Shown here: one piece after another, positions 7,325 to 13,939 of the stretch
Numbering within the stretch: position 1 is the first letter of the stretch
Layout of the letters: every line of letters starts with the position of its first letter
NCBI GenBank assembly: GCA_002413185.1
Contig: DHWM01000159.1
Span: 2,261 to 16,550 of the forward strand
Reading direction: 5' to 3'
DNA length: 14,290 bases
Source of the DNA: Actinobacteria bacterium UBA5182
GTDB taxonomy: Bacteria > Actinomycetota > UBA4738
Position numbers and translations under genes: made by a program
Notes under the pieces: model-generated
The model's database searches: none
The model's input: only the letters and a program-made list of their open reading frames with translations
What the model was told of the DNA's origin: nothing

Positions 7325-7330
7325 TATGCT
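7325..7330 (+). promoter_or_regulatory. Candidate -10 box (TATGCT) for a leaderless decarboxylase transcript
   Basis: TATGCT is close to TATAAT, fits TANNNT and ends exactly 7 nt before the ATG at 7338. No ribosome binding site is seen. An upstream in-frame ATG at 7326 lies inside the box and would not be transcribed from it. No clear -35 is visible. Confidence 0.5.
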
Positions 7331-7337
7331 TCAGGGC

Positions 7338-8873
7338 ATGCCAGCCGAAGGGCCCTCGACGCCCCGTCCGGAGCCGGTGACCGACCTCGACTGGGATCCG
7401 AAACGGGCCCGCCGGTTCGCCGACCGCACGGTGGACCTGTGGCAGGAGCTTCTTGAACGACTTCCCGAGCTGCCGGTCGCCGGACCGTGGCGGGACGAGG
7501 AGGTCAGGACGGCCCTGGCCCGGGAGGTCCCGGACGGGCCCATGGGCGAGGACGAGCTGTTCGAGCACCTCCGGGAGATGACGCTCGATTGGTCGATGTA
7601 TCCGGGCCATCCGCGGTTCATGGCCTACGTCAGCGGCACCGGGACCGTCCCCGGGGGGCCGGCCGACCTCCTCGCGGCAGGCCTGAACATGAACCTCGGC
7701 GGGTGGCGCCTGTCGCCCTCGGGCACGGAGATCGAGCTGCAGGTGGTTCGGTGGTTCGCGGACGTGTTCGGCCTCCCACAGGACGCCGGCGGCCTGATGA
7801 CCTCCGGTGGGGCGATGGCGAACTTCATCGCGCTGAAGACTGCCCGCGACCAGAAGTGCGGATGGGACATTCGGAACAAGGGCCTCGGGCAGGGGCCGCC
7901 CCTGGTGCTGTACGCCTCCGACGAGGTCCACGTGGTGACCGACCGGGCGGCCGACATGATGGGCTTGGGGGTCGACGCCGTCAGGAAGATCCCCACCGAC
8001 GATGGCTTTCGGATGCGCATCGACCTCCTGACAGAGGCCATCGCCCAGGATCGCCGGGCCGGCGACGTCAAGCGGTTCGCCGTGGTGGCCTCGGCGGGCA
8101 CGGTGGCCACCGGGGCGGTCGACGATCTCGAGGCCATCGCCCGAATCTGCACGGCCGAGAACCTGTGGTTTCACGTCGACGGGGCGTACGGAGCCCCGGC
8201 GGTGCTGGCCCCGGACCTCAAGCCGCAGTTCGCCGGCATCGAACGGGCCGACTCCATCGCGTTCGACCCGCACAAGTGGCTGTACGTCCCCCACTCGGCG
8301 GGGTGCGTCCTGGTGCGGGACGGTCTCCACCTGATCCTGTCCTGGATCACCGCGCCGGCCTACACCATGGAGGACAAGGAACGGACCGGCCACGGGACCG
8401 ACTTCGGCTCCATGGGGCCGCAGTTCTCGCGTGGCTTCCAGGCGCTGAAGGTGTGGGTCTCGCTCCTGGCGCACGGTCGGAATGCCTACGCCAGACGCAT
8501 CTCTCACGACGCCCGGCTGGCCCGGTACATGGCGGCTCGGGTGGAGGAGCGCGAGGAGTTCGAGCTGGCGTTGCCGGTGACGCTCTCGATCTGTTGCTTC
8601 CGGTACGTCCCACCGGCTCTTCCGGAGGGAACAGATGGGCGCGAGGCCTACCTCAACGAGCTGAACGAACGGATCATGACCGAGATCCAGCTGGACGGGC
8701 GAGCGTTCTGCTCGAACGCCGTCCTGAAGGGACGGTTCTTCCTTCGCGCGTGCATCGTCAACTTTCGGACGGAGGCCGATGATGTCGATGCCACGCTGGA
8801 CGTCGCGGCCGAGCTCGGCGCGAAGGTCGACCAGGAGCTTCGTCCGCCAGACCTCCGTTCGGCCGACCGATGA
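7338..8873 (+). CDS. Group II PLP-dependent amino-acid decarboxylase (aromatic type)
   Basis: A 511-residue fold-type I decarboxylase of the family that includes aromatic-L-amino-acid and glutamate decarboxylases. It converts an L-amino acid to the amine plus CO2 in the cytoplasm. Visible motifs are HPRFMAYVSGTGTVPGGPAD in the N-terminal domain, LMTSGGAMANFIAL for phosphate binding, SDEVHVV with the PLP-stacking H198, HVDGAYG with D281 that pairs with the pyridine nitrogen, and DPHKWLYVP with Schiff-base K313. The length is usual for the family. The start is ATG at 7338, 7 nt after TATGCT. The stop overlaps the next ATG (ATGA, 8870-8873), so the S51 peptidase gene is translationally coupled. 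Substrate specificity is unresolved: the overall pattern looks more like the aromatic group than classical GadB, but tyrosine, tryptophan, phenylalanine or acidic substrates are all possible. Confidence 0.92.
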   Translation: MPAEGPSTPRPEPVTDLDWDPKRARRFADRTVDLWQELLERLPELPVAGPWRDEEVRTALAREVPDGPMGEDELFEHLREMTLDWSMYPGHPRFMAYVSGTGTVPGGPADLLAAGLNMNLGGWRLSPSGTEIELQVVRWFADVFGLPQDAGGLMTSGGAMANFIALKTARDQKCGWDIRNKGLGQGPPLVLYASDEVHVVTDRAADMMGLGVDAVRKIPTDDGFRMRIDLLTEAIAQDRRAGDVKRFAVVASAGTVATGAVDDLEAIARICTAENLWFHVDGAYGAPAVLAPDLKPQFAGIERADSIAFDPHKWLYVPHSAGCVLVRDGLHLILSWITAPAYTMEDKERTGHGTDFGSMGPQFSRGFQALKVWVSLLAHGRNAYARRISHDARLARYMAARVEEREEFELALPVTLSICCFRYVPPALPEGTDGREAYLNELNERIMTEIQLDGRAFCSNAVLKGRFFLRACIVNFRTEADDVDATLDVAAELGAKVDQELRPPDLRSADR

Positions 8874-9604
8874 GCCGGCTCTCATTCGGGCTCTTGGGCT
8901 CCGGCGAGTTTGAGCCGTGGGCGGAGAGAGTCGACCGGTGGCTCTTGGAGCGATCCTCCGGGAACGGCAAGCGCGTCCTCGTCCTCCCCACCGCGAGCGC
9001 CCCCGAAGGAGACGGCGTGTTCGACCGCTGGGCCGGCCTGGGGATGTCGCACTACGGGCGCATGGGAGTGGAAGCCGAGGTCCTCCCGCTCAAGACCGAA
9101 GAGGACGCGAACTCTCTCGATCTGGTCCGAAGGCTGGACGATGCGTCCATGGTGTTCTTCTCCGGTGGCAATCCCGCGTACCTGTCGCGGGTCCTCAACC
9201 GGAGCGCGTTCTGGCTGGCGCTGCTGGACGCCATGGATCGGGGGCTCGCCTACGGAGGGTGCAGCGCGGGGATCTCCTGTCTCGGCGAGATCGCTCCGGA
9301 CAGCGCCATCCGCGACTTCGGCTCGAACGACTTCCTCCAGACCGGCCTGGGGCTGTTCCCGAAGACCCACCTGGGCCCGCACTGGAACGCGCTCGACGCG
9401 TTCGCGCCGGGGCTGAAGGACCTCATCGAAAGCATGGTCCCATCGGACTCGCGCCTGCTGGCGGTGGACGAGCGAACGGCCGTGGTGGGCGACGGGACCG
9501 AATGGAACGTGCTCGGATCGGGAGGCGCGCACCTCCTCGAGAAGGGGGCCTGGCGGACGTTCTCGGGGGGTGAGTCCTTCGCCGCCGCGCTCATCGACGG
9601 ATGA
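8870..9604 (+). CDS. Peptidase S51 / cyanophycinase-like serine hydrolase
   Basis: A 244-residue protein of the peptidase E/cyanophycinase (S51) fold, related to class I glutamine amidotransferases. It opens with FGLLGSGEFEPW and a beta strand RVLVLPTASAPEGD. Next comes FFSGGNPAYLSRVL, and the nucleophile elbow GGCSAGISCLG puts the catalytic Ser at 132, as in GxSAG of S51 enzymes. Candidate catalytic histidines are H167 and H171 in KTHLGPHWN. The classical cyanophycinase segment after the His (an Arg/Gly-rich GRGRL-like motif) is not seen, so the substrate is probably not ordinary cyanophycin. An exo- or dipeptidase acting on acidic or isopeptide bonds is the likely class. It starts at ATG 8870, overlapping the decarboxylase stop by 4 bp. 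The nitrilase start follows 46 bp after its stop, so the three genes look like one transcript. Confidence 0.8.
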   Translation: MSRLSFGLLGSGEFEPWAERVDRWLLERSSGNGKRVLVLPTASAPEGDGVFDRWAGLGMSHYGRMGVEAEVLPLKTEEDANSLDLVRRLDDASMVFFSGGNPAYLSRVLNRSAFWLALLDAMDRGLAYGGCSAGISCLGEIAPDSAIRDFGSNDFLQTGLGLFPKTHLGPHWNALDAFAPGLKDLIESMVPSDSRLLAVDERTAVVGDGTEWNVLGSGGAHLLEKGAWRTFSGGESFAAALIDG

Positions 9605-9650
9605 CGAACGGGAGAGCACGCCTGTCCGCGGGGCGTCGGGAGAAGAGAGG

Positions 9651-10751
9651 GTGGCTCAGGTGGAGAAGGTGACGGCGGCGGCGGTGCAGGCGACCCCGGT
9701 CTTCCTGGAACGTGAAGCGACGGTGCGGAAGTCGATCGAGCTGGTCCGGGAGGCCGGGTCGAACGGAGCCGGGCTGGTGGTCTTCCCCGAGACCTTCATC
9801 CCGACCTATCCCGATTGGGTGTGGCGGGCCGGAGTATGGGACGAATTCTCCGAGGAAGCGTTCCGGCGGCTCCTGGAGAACTCCGTGGTCGTGCCCAGCG
9901 AGACGACGGATGCCCTGGCGCTGGCCGCCAAGCGCGCCCGGGCCTTCGTCTCCATGGGCGTGAACGAACGGGACGAAGCCGGCAGCACGCTCTACAACAC
10001 GCAGCTCTACTTCGGGCCCGACGGCTCGCTGATGGGCAAGCACCGCAAGCTGATGCCGACCGGCGGGGAGCGCCTGGTGTGGGGCATGGGCGACGGTTCC
10101 ACGCTGCACGTGTTCGACACGCCGTTCGGCCGGCTCGGTGGCCTGACCTGCTGGGAGAACTACATGCCGCTGGCCCGGTATGCGATGTACTCGCAGGGGA
10201 TCGACGTGTGGTGCGCGCCGACGTGGGACACCAGCGAGGTGTGGGTGTCGACGCTCCGGCACATCGCCAAGGAGGGCCGCGTGTACGTGATCGGAGTGGC
10301 CCCGCTCCTCCGGGGCTCGGACGTGCCGGCCGACGTCCCGGGGCGTGACCGCTTCTACGGGGGCGAGGACGACTGGATGTCGAAGGGGCTCTCCACGATC
10401 GTGGGACCCACGGGCGAGATCCTGGCAGGCCCGCTGGCCGAACAGGAAGGCATCCTGTATGCGGAACTCGACGCCGGACGGGCCAGGGCGGTCCGCCACC
10501 AGTTCGATCCCGTCGGGCACTATTCGCGCCCGGACGTCTTCCGACTGACCGTCGACACGACGGCCAACACCTCGGCCGCGTCACCCAACGGGCAACCCCT
10601 GGAGGCGGTCCACGTGGAAGGGGGGCGGGGCCGCCGGGCCGCCAGGGGAACGGGCGACCGACGGGCCCGGGCCGCGAAGGGAGCGACGAAGGGGCGCCGG
10701 GCTGAGCCCGGCGCCCCTTCGTCCTCTCGCAGATCGCGCCCTACGGGGTGA
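9651..10751 (+). CDS. Nitrilase (carbon-nitrogen hydrolase, branch 1 type)
   Basis: A 366-residue thiol hydrolase of the nitrilase superfamily. The triad is complete: E47 in FPETFIPTYPDW, K133 in KHRKLMPT and C167 in LTCWENYMPLARY. The CWEN.MPL.R context and the length fit true nitrilases (nitrile to acid plus ammonia) or cyanide-hydratase relatives better than amidases. The GTG start at 9651 was chosen because GGAGA and GAGAGG lie just upstream and homology begins at VTAAAVQATP. GTG at 9660 is an alternative, and an in-frame ATG at 9570 would overlap the S51 gene. The last 45 or so residues (after EAVHVEGG) are low-complexity and very basic (RGRRAARG, RRARAAKG). They are encoded partly by a perfect 17-bp hairpin, so the tail may result from loss of an earlier stop. 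The stop overlaps that of the convergent propeller gene by 11 bp. Confidence 0.9.
   Translation: MAQVEKVTAAAVQATPVFLEREATVRKSIELVREAGSNGAGLVVFPETFIPTYPDWVWRAGVWDEFSEEAFRRLLENSVVVPSETTDALALAAKRARAFVSMGVNERDEAGSTLYNTQLYFGPDGSLMGKHRKLMPTGGERLVWGMGDGSTLHVFDTPFGRLGGLTCWENYMPLARYAMYSQGIDVWCAPTWDTSEVWVSTLRHIAKEGRVYVIGVAPLLRGSDVPADVPGRDRFYGGEDDWMSKGLSTIVGPTGEILAGPLAEQEGILYAELDAGRARAVRHQFDPVGHYSRPDVFRLTVDTTANTSAASPNGQPLEAVHVEGGRGRRAARGTGDRRARAAKGATKGRRAEPGAPSSSRRSRPTG
10686..10722. terminator. Perfect 17-bp inverted repeat, probable bidirectional terminator
   Basis: Two 17-nt arms, 10686-10702 and 10706-10722, are exactly complementary around a 3-nt TGA loop. The stem is GC-rich in its centre. It lies 19 bp beyond the minus-strand stop of the propeller gene and 27 bp before the plus-strand stop of the nitrilase, between convergent genes. 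There is no T-tract on either side, as is common in high-GC actinobacterial terminators. The odd point is that it sits inside the nitrilase reading frame. Confidence 0.75.
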
Positions 10752-12486
10752 ACCGGCCCCCGTAGATGTCGCTGTTCCCGAAGTGGTGAGGGCAATCCGA
10801 GTTCGGCGCGGGCGGCGCCGTCGGGCTCCCCTCGGCGATCGACTCGCGGTACGCGTCGATGGCCGGACAGTCGGCTGCGTTCCGGACGTCGTTCCACACA
10901 GCCACCACCACGTCGCGCGTGGCGAAGGCGTAGTTGTAATCGCCCAGGAACTCAGCGGTCAGCCCGTTCGAGCTCGACCCTCTGGCGTCACCCGTCGTTC
11001 CACGGTGGATGGTCGACCAGGAACCCGGCGCGCCGTTCGCGCCGATCGTGGCGTGCCGGACCACACCCTCCATGAGACGCGGATCGTCCGTCGTCGACTG
11101 CCACGGGGCGTGGAAGGCGTCGTACGTCACGTAGACGTCGGTGCCGTCCGGAGAGATGGCGATGGCCGGGAAGTCGGGCCGGTCGCTCGCTTTGGAGGCG
11201 GACACGGGCCCCTGCCACGTGTTCCCCCCATCGAGCGACCACTTCACCAGCGCCTGCTCGTTCGGACCCGGGTTGGTGTCCGAAGGAGTGGGCCCGTTCG
11301 GCCACGACAGGACGATCTCGTCAGTGGCGTCGTTGCCGGTCGGGGCACCGTTGGCGATGTCCACGCTGGGGAACGTGCTGGTCCGGGCCCCACCCACGCC
11401 GTCGAAGCTGAACCGCCCCGTGTTCGGGTCGAACAGCCCCACGTCCTGGGCCAGCGTGACCACCTGCGGCTGGCTGAAGTTCACCCCGCCGTCGGTGGAC
11501 TTGGCCATGAACATGGCGGTCTGGCGGGTCAGGATGTCGGTACCCACCCAGAACACGTACACGTTTCCGGCGCTGTCCGTCCGGATCGCGCATCCCTGCC
11601 GGCCACCGGTCTGGTTGTTGTTCGTGGCCGATGAGAGCTGCTTGGTCGTCCAGGTGTCGCCCCCGTCGGTGGAGCGAGCGAAGATGACCGGCTCGGGAGC
11701 TCCACCCAGGCCGACGCTGCGGAAGCCGACGTTGCAGATGTATACGTTGCCGAAGTAGGGGCTGGTGTTTTCGGTGTTGTCGACCCAGATCTGCTCCTTG
11801 TCCGAGAACAGCGCGGAGTTCTGCTTGGAGACGATGACCGGCGCCTTCCAGGCGTTGTTGTTTCCGGACGCCGCCGCCGAGACGTCGTCGGTCCGGGACA
11901 CCGCGATTGCCTCGAAGCCGTTGAACGACTGCTCCGAACGGACGGAGCTGAAGTTCGAGGTCAGGTTGGCGTAGTAGAGCCGCTTGCCGTTGCTCCACGA
12001 GAACGTACCATCCGCTCCCTGCTGGGGACCGAACGCGAGCGCAGGGTCACCGTCGGATACCAGGCCGCTCTCGTAGTACTTCGGCAGCGTCCCGATGGGA
12101 CCGAGCTCAGGGCTGCAGGCATCCGGGCCGAGGCAGTTCCGGGCCGTCCAGCCCGTGTACGTCGGCTGCGACCACGAGCTCCCACCGGTGAACGAGAAGT
12201 AGATTCCCGAGACCCCCACGCCATCCGTGAACGGACAGGTGGTCGGATCGCCCGCCTTGCAGGCCTCGAGGTCGATCTCGTCGTTGGAGCCGGCCGCGAC
12301 CAGCTGTGTGTTGAACGGGTCGACCGCGACCGACGGCTCGTTCTGCTTGTTCTGCGCGAACGGGAAGGCCGGACTCCCGATCGAGACGCGAGTGCTCCCC
12401 CCGGCCGCAGTCGCCGAGAGGCTCGGCATGGCCAGCGTGATCACGAACGCGGCGGCCGTGCCGAGCGAGGCAAGGCGTTTCACCAT
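10741..12486 (-). CDS. Secreted Asp-box beta-propeller protein (sialidase-like fold)
   Basis: A 581-residue exported protein. The signal peptide is residues 1 to about 27 (MVKRL, a hydrophobic core, then an ATA motif before A28). The mature part carries Asp-box repeats of the S-x-D-x-G-x-x-W type at about 98-105 (SFTGGSSW), 272-279 (STDGGDTW), 330-337 (STDGGVNF) and 417-424 (SLDGGNTW). These are typical of the sialidase/BNR propeller. Further propeller-like strands are NEPSVAVDP near 49 and FPAIAISPDGTDVYVTYDAF near 439-458. Cys pairs (76/84, 118/124, 251/299, 540/565) could form disulfides outside the cell. I do not see the Arg triad of a true sialidase with certainty, so an enzymatic role is not claimed; binding or structural roles are as likely. 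ATG at 12486 has AGGAGG 5 nt upstream. The gene stands alone on its strand, with a promoter candidate about 40 bp upstream. Confidence 0.8.
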   Translation of the reverse strand: MVKRLASLGTAAAFVITLAMPSLSATAAGGSTRVSIGSPAFPFAQNKQNEPSVAVDPFNTQLVAAGSNDEIDLEACKAGDPTTCPFTDGVGVSGIYFSFTGGSSWSQPTYTGWTARNCLGPDACSPELGPIGTLPKYYESGLVSDGDPALAFGPQQGADGTFSWSNGKRLYYANLTSNFSSVRSEQSFNGFEAIAVSRTDDVSAAASGNNNAWKAPVIVSKQNSALFSDKEQIWVDNTENTSPYFGNVYICNVGFRSVGLGGAPEPVIFARSTDGGDTWTTKQLSSATNNNQTGGRQGCAIRTDSAGNVYVFWVGTDILTRQTAMFMAKSTDGGVNFSQPQVVTLAQDVGLFDPNTGRFSFDGVGGARTSTFPSVDIANGAPTGNDATDEIVLSWPNGPTPSDTNPGPNEQALVKWSLDGGNTWQGPVSASKASDRPDFPAIAISPDGTDVYVTYDAFHAPWQSTTDDPRLMEGVVRHATIGANGAPGSWSTIHRGTTGDARGSSSNGLTAEFLGDYNYAFATRDVVVAVWNDVRNAADCPAIDAYRESIAEGSPTAPPAPNSDCPHHFGNSDIYGGRFTP

Positions 12487-12522
12487 GGTCCCCTCCTGTG
12501 GGGTCGATGAACAGGAAGCAGT

Positions 12523-12553
12523 ACTTTACCCTGCCGGCCCGAACGGCCGTCAA
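12523..12553 (-). promoter_or_regulatory. Candidate promoter for the propeller gene (TTGACG / TAAAGT)
   Basis: On the minus strand TTGACG (12553-12548) is followed after 19 nt by TAAAGT (12528-12523), then an AGGAGG ribosome binding site and the ATG at 12486. The hexamers are good but the spacer is 1-2 nt longer than ideal. It implies a leader of about 30 nt. The rest of the 146-bp gap (12487-12632) shows nothing else I can name. Confidence 0.45.
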
Positions 12554-12632
12554 GCCAGCCGGCCCGCCCCAAAACGCGACAAATCGACTGACCGCCGGCC
12601 TCGCGACCGTTGACAGCAAGGCGTGGTTCGGG

Positions 12633-13820
12633 CTAGTTGCGGGCGAGCGCCCGGCTGATCACGATCCTTTGAATCTCCGAGGTGCCCTCGAAGATGGTGT
12701 AGATCTTGGCGTCCCGGTACCACTTCTCCACCGGGAAGTCCTTGATGTAGCCGTAGCCGCCCAGGATCTGCACGGCCTGCTCGGTCACCCACACCGCAGT
12801 CTCCCCGGCCTTGAGCTTCGACATCGAGCCCTCGGCGTGCTCGAAGGTCCCGTTGCGGGCCAGCCACGCCGCGCGGTACGTCAGCAGTCGGGCGGCGTCT
12901 ATCTCCATCGCCATGTCGGCCAGCTTGAACGCCACCCCTTCGTGTTCGATGATCGGGCGGCCGAACGTGTTCCGCTCCTTGGCATACTGCGTGGCGAACT
13001 CGAACGCGGCGCGGGCGATCCCGACGGCTTGTGCGGCCACCGACGGGCGGGTCATCTCGAAGGCCTTCAGCGCGGCGGACTGCTTGGTCGAGCTGGAACG
13101 AGCCTTCTCCATCTTCGCCTCGAGCTTCTCCGGCCCCCCGACCACGTTGTCCAACGGCACGCGGCACTCCTCCAGCAGGATCTCGGACGTGTCCGACGCC
13201 CGGATCCCGAGCTTCTTCTCCTTCTTGCCGGGGCGGAGCCCCGGCGTGTCCGGTCCCACGATGAAGGCGGCCTGGCCCCGGTGCCCCAGGTTCGGATCGA
13301 CCGTGGCCACCACGATGTGAACCTTCGCCTGGCCACCATTGGTCGCGAAGATCTTCTGGCCGTTCAGAACCCACTCGTCGCCGTCGCGCCGGGCGGAAGT
13401 GCGGAGCGCCGAGACGTCTGATCCCGCGTTCGGCTCGGTGACGCACAGAGAGGCCACCCGAGGCTCATTGGGCGTGCCGAACATCTGAGGGGCCCACTTC
13501 ATGATCTGGTCCGGGGTGCCCGAGTAGGCCAGCGCGGAGAGCGGCAGGCCGGTGCCGAAGATCCCCAGTGCGATCCCCGCGCAGCCCCAGCACGTCTCCT
13601 CCATGGCGATGGGAAGGACCAGGCCCGTGGGGTCCTGCGCCACGCTCTCCATGTAGAACTCCAGCGAGTACAGCCCGATCTCGGCGGCTTTCTTGATGAC
13701 CGGCCACGGGAACTCCTCGGTCTCGTCGTACTGCGCGGCGACCGGCCTGATCTCCTTCTCGGCGAACTCGTGAACCCACTTCTGGGTGGTGATGTGGTCT
13801 TCGGAAAGTTGAAAGTCCAT
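12633..13820 (-). CDS. Acyl-CoA dehydrogenase
   Basis: A 395-residue flavoenzyme that oxidises acyl-CoA to trans-2-enoyl-CoA and passes electrons to ETF. The N-terminal helical domain starts MDFQLSEDH and includes KEIRPVAAQYDE. The FAD/substrate region is SLCVTEPNAGSDVSALRTSA (about 124-143), then WVLNGQKIFATNGG. The C-terminal domain has KERNTFGRPI, QILGGYGYIKDFPVEKWYRDAK and the catalytic base E378 in IFEGTSEIQR, equivalent to Glu376 of medium-chain enzymes. A charged segment at about 229-256 (EKLEAKMEKARSS...) is longer than in short/medium-chain members. ATG at 13820 is chosen because the family start is there and GGAGGAGG lies 10 nt upstream. A GTG at 13865 would add 15 Gly/Ser-rich residues. 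The gene is divergent from a TetR regulator across tandem palindromes, so repression relieved by an acyl-CoA ligand is likely. Chain length is unknown. Confidence 0.93.
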   Translation of the reverse strand: MDFQLSEDHITTQKWVHEFAEKEIRPVAAQYDETEEFPWPVIKKAAEIGLYSLEFYMESVAQDPTGLVLPIAMEETCWGCAGIALGIFGTGLPLSALAYSGTPDQIMKWAPQMFGTPNEPRVASLCVTEPNAGSDVSALRTSARRDGDEWVLNGQKIFATNGGQAKVHIVVATVDPNLGHRGQAAFIVGPDTPGLRPGKKEKKLGIRASDTSEILLEECRVPLDNVVGGPEKLEAKMEKARSSSTKQSAALKAFEMTRPSVAAQAVGIARAAFEFATQYAKERNTFGRPIIEHEGVAFKLADMAMEIDAARLLTYRAAWLARNGTFEHAEGSMSKLKAGETAVWVTEQAVQILGGYGYIKDFPVEKWYRDAKIYTIFEGTSEIQRIVISRALARN

Positions 13821-13875
13821 GTCCTTCCGGCCTCCTCCGTCGCTGTTCCCGGCGGAACCCGCCACCAGGGGCGGC

Positions 13876-13886
13876 GATCACCTCCT
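13876..13886 (-). promoter_or_regulatory. Extended Shine-Dalgarno-like site in the dehydrogenase leader
   Basis: AGGAGGTGATC on the minus strand is an 11-nt match to the complement of the usual 16S rRNA 3' end. AGGAGG ends 15 nt before the GTG at 13865 and is too far for an ideal start there. It lies 56 nt upstream of the preferred ATG at 13820, which has its own GGAGGAGG. It could serve the longer start or act as a standby ribosome site. Confidence 0.35.
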
Positions 13887-13900
13887 GGATTTCCCGTAAC

Positions 13901-13914
13901 TTACCTTTCGGTAG
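13901..13914. promoter_or_regulatory. Operator candidate 1, TetR-type palindrome
   Basis: TTACCTTTCGGTAG is an imperfect 14-bp palindrome, with TACC and GGTA arms. It matches the second site in 10 of 14 positions, including the TTACC and CGGTA blocks. It lies 26 bp before the TetR start, in the gap shared with the dehydrogenase gene. Confidence 0.6.
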
Positions 13915-13915
13915 G

Positions 13916-13929
13916 TTACCGCCCGGTAA
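13916..13929. promoter_or_regulatory. Operator candidate 2, perfect TetR-type palindrome
   Basis: TTACCGCCCGGTAA has perfect 6-bp arms (TTACCG / CGGTAA) around 2 bases. Its centre is 15 bp from that of operator 1, so the two copies form tandem sites. It overlaps the TAATAA box of the TetR gene by three bases, which fits autorepression. Binding by this TetR is inferred from position. Confidence 0.7.
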
Positions 13930-13932
13930 TAA
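13927..13932 (+). promoter_or_regulatory. Candidate -10 box (TAATAA) for a leaderless TetR transcript
   Basis: TAATAA ends exactly 7 nt before the ATG at 13940 and there is no ribosome binding site in between. Its last base departs from TANNNT. It overlaps the right arm of operator 2. On the other strand TATTAT (13934-13929) could be a -10 for the dehydrogenase gene. Confidence 0.4.
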
Positions 13933-13939
13933 TACCCTC

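Noticed and set aside
6933..8885. Open frame of about 650 codons on the minus strand
   Set aside because: It is antisense to the PLP decarboxylase and MpaB-family genes. Its composition is Arg/Pro/His/Gly-rich with no domain motif, as expected for a shadow frame in high-GC DNA.
10741..12486. Calling the propeller protein a sialidase enzyme
   Set aside because: Asp boxes occur in many non-enzymatic propellers, and I could not identify the catalytic Arg triad and Tyr/Glu pair with confidence.
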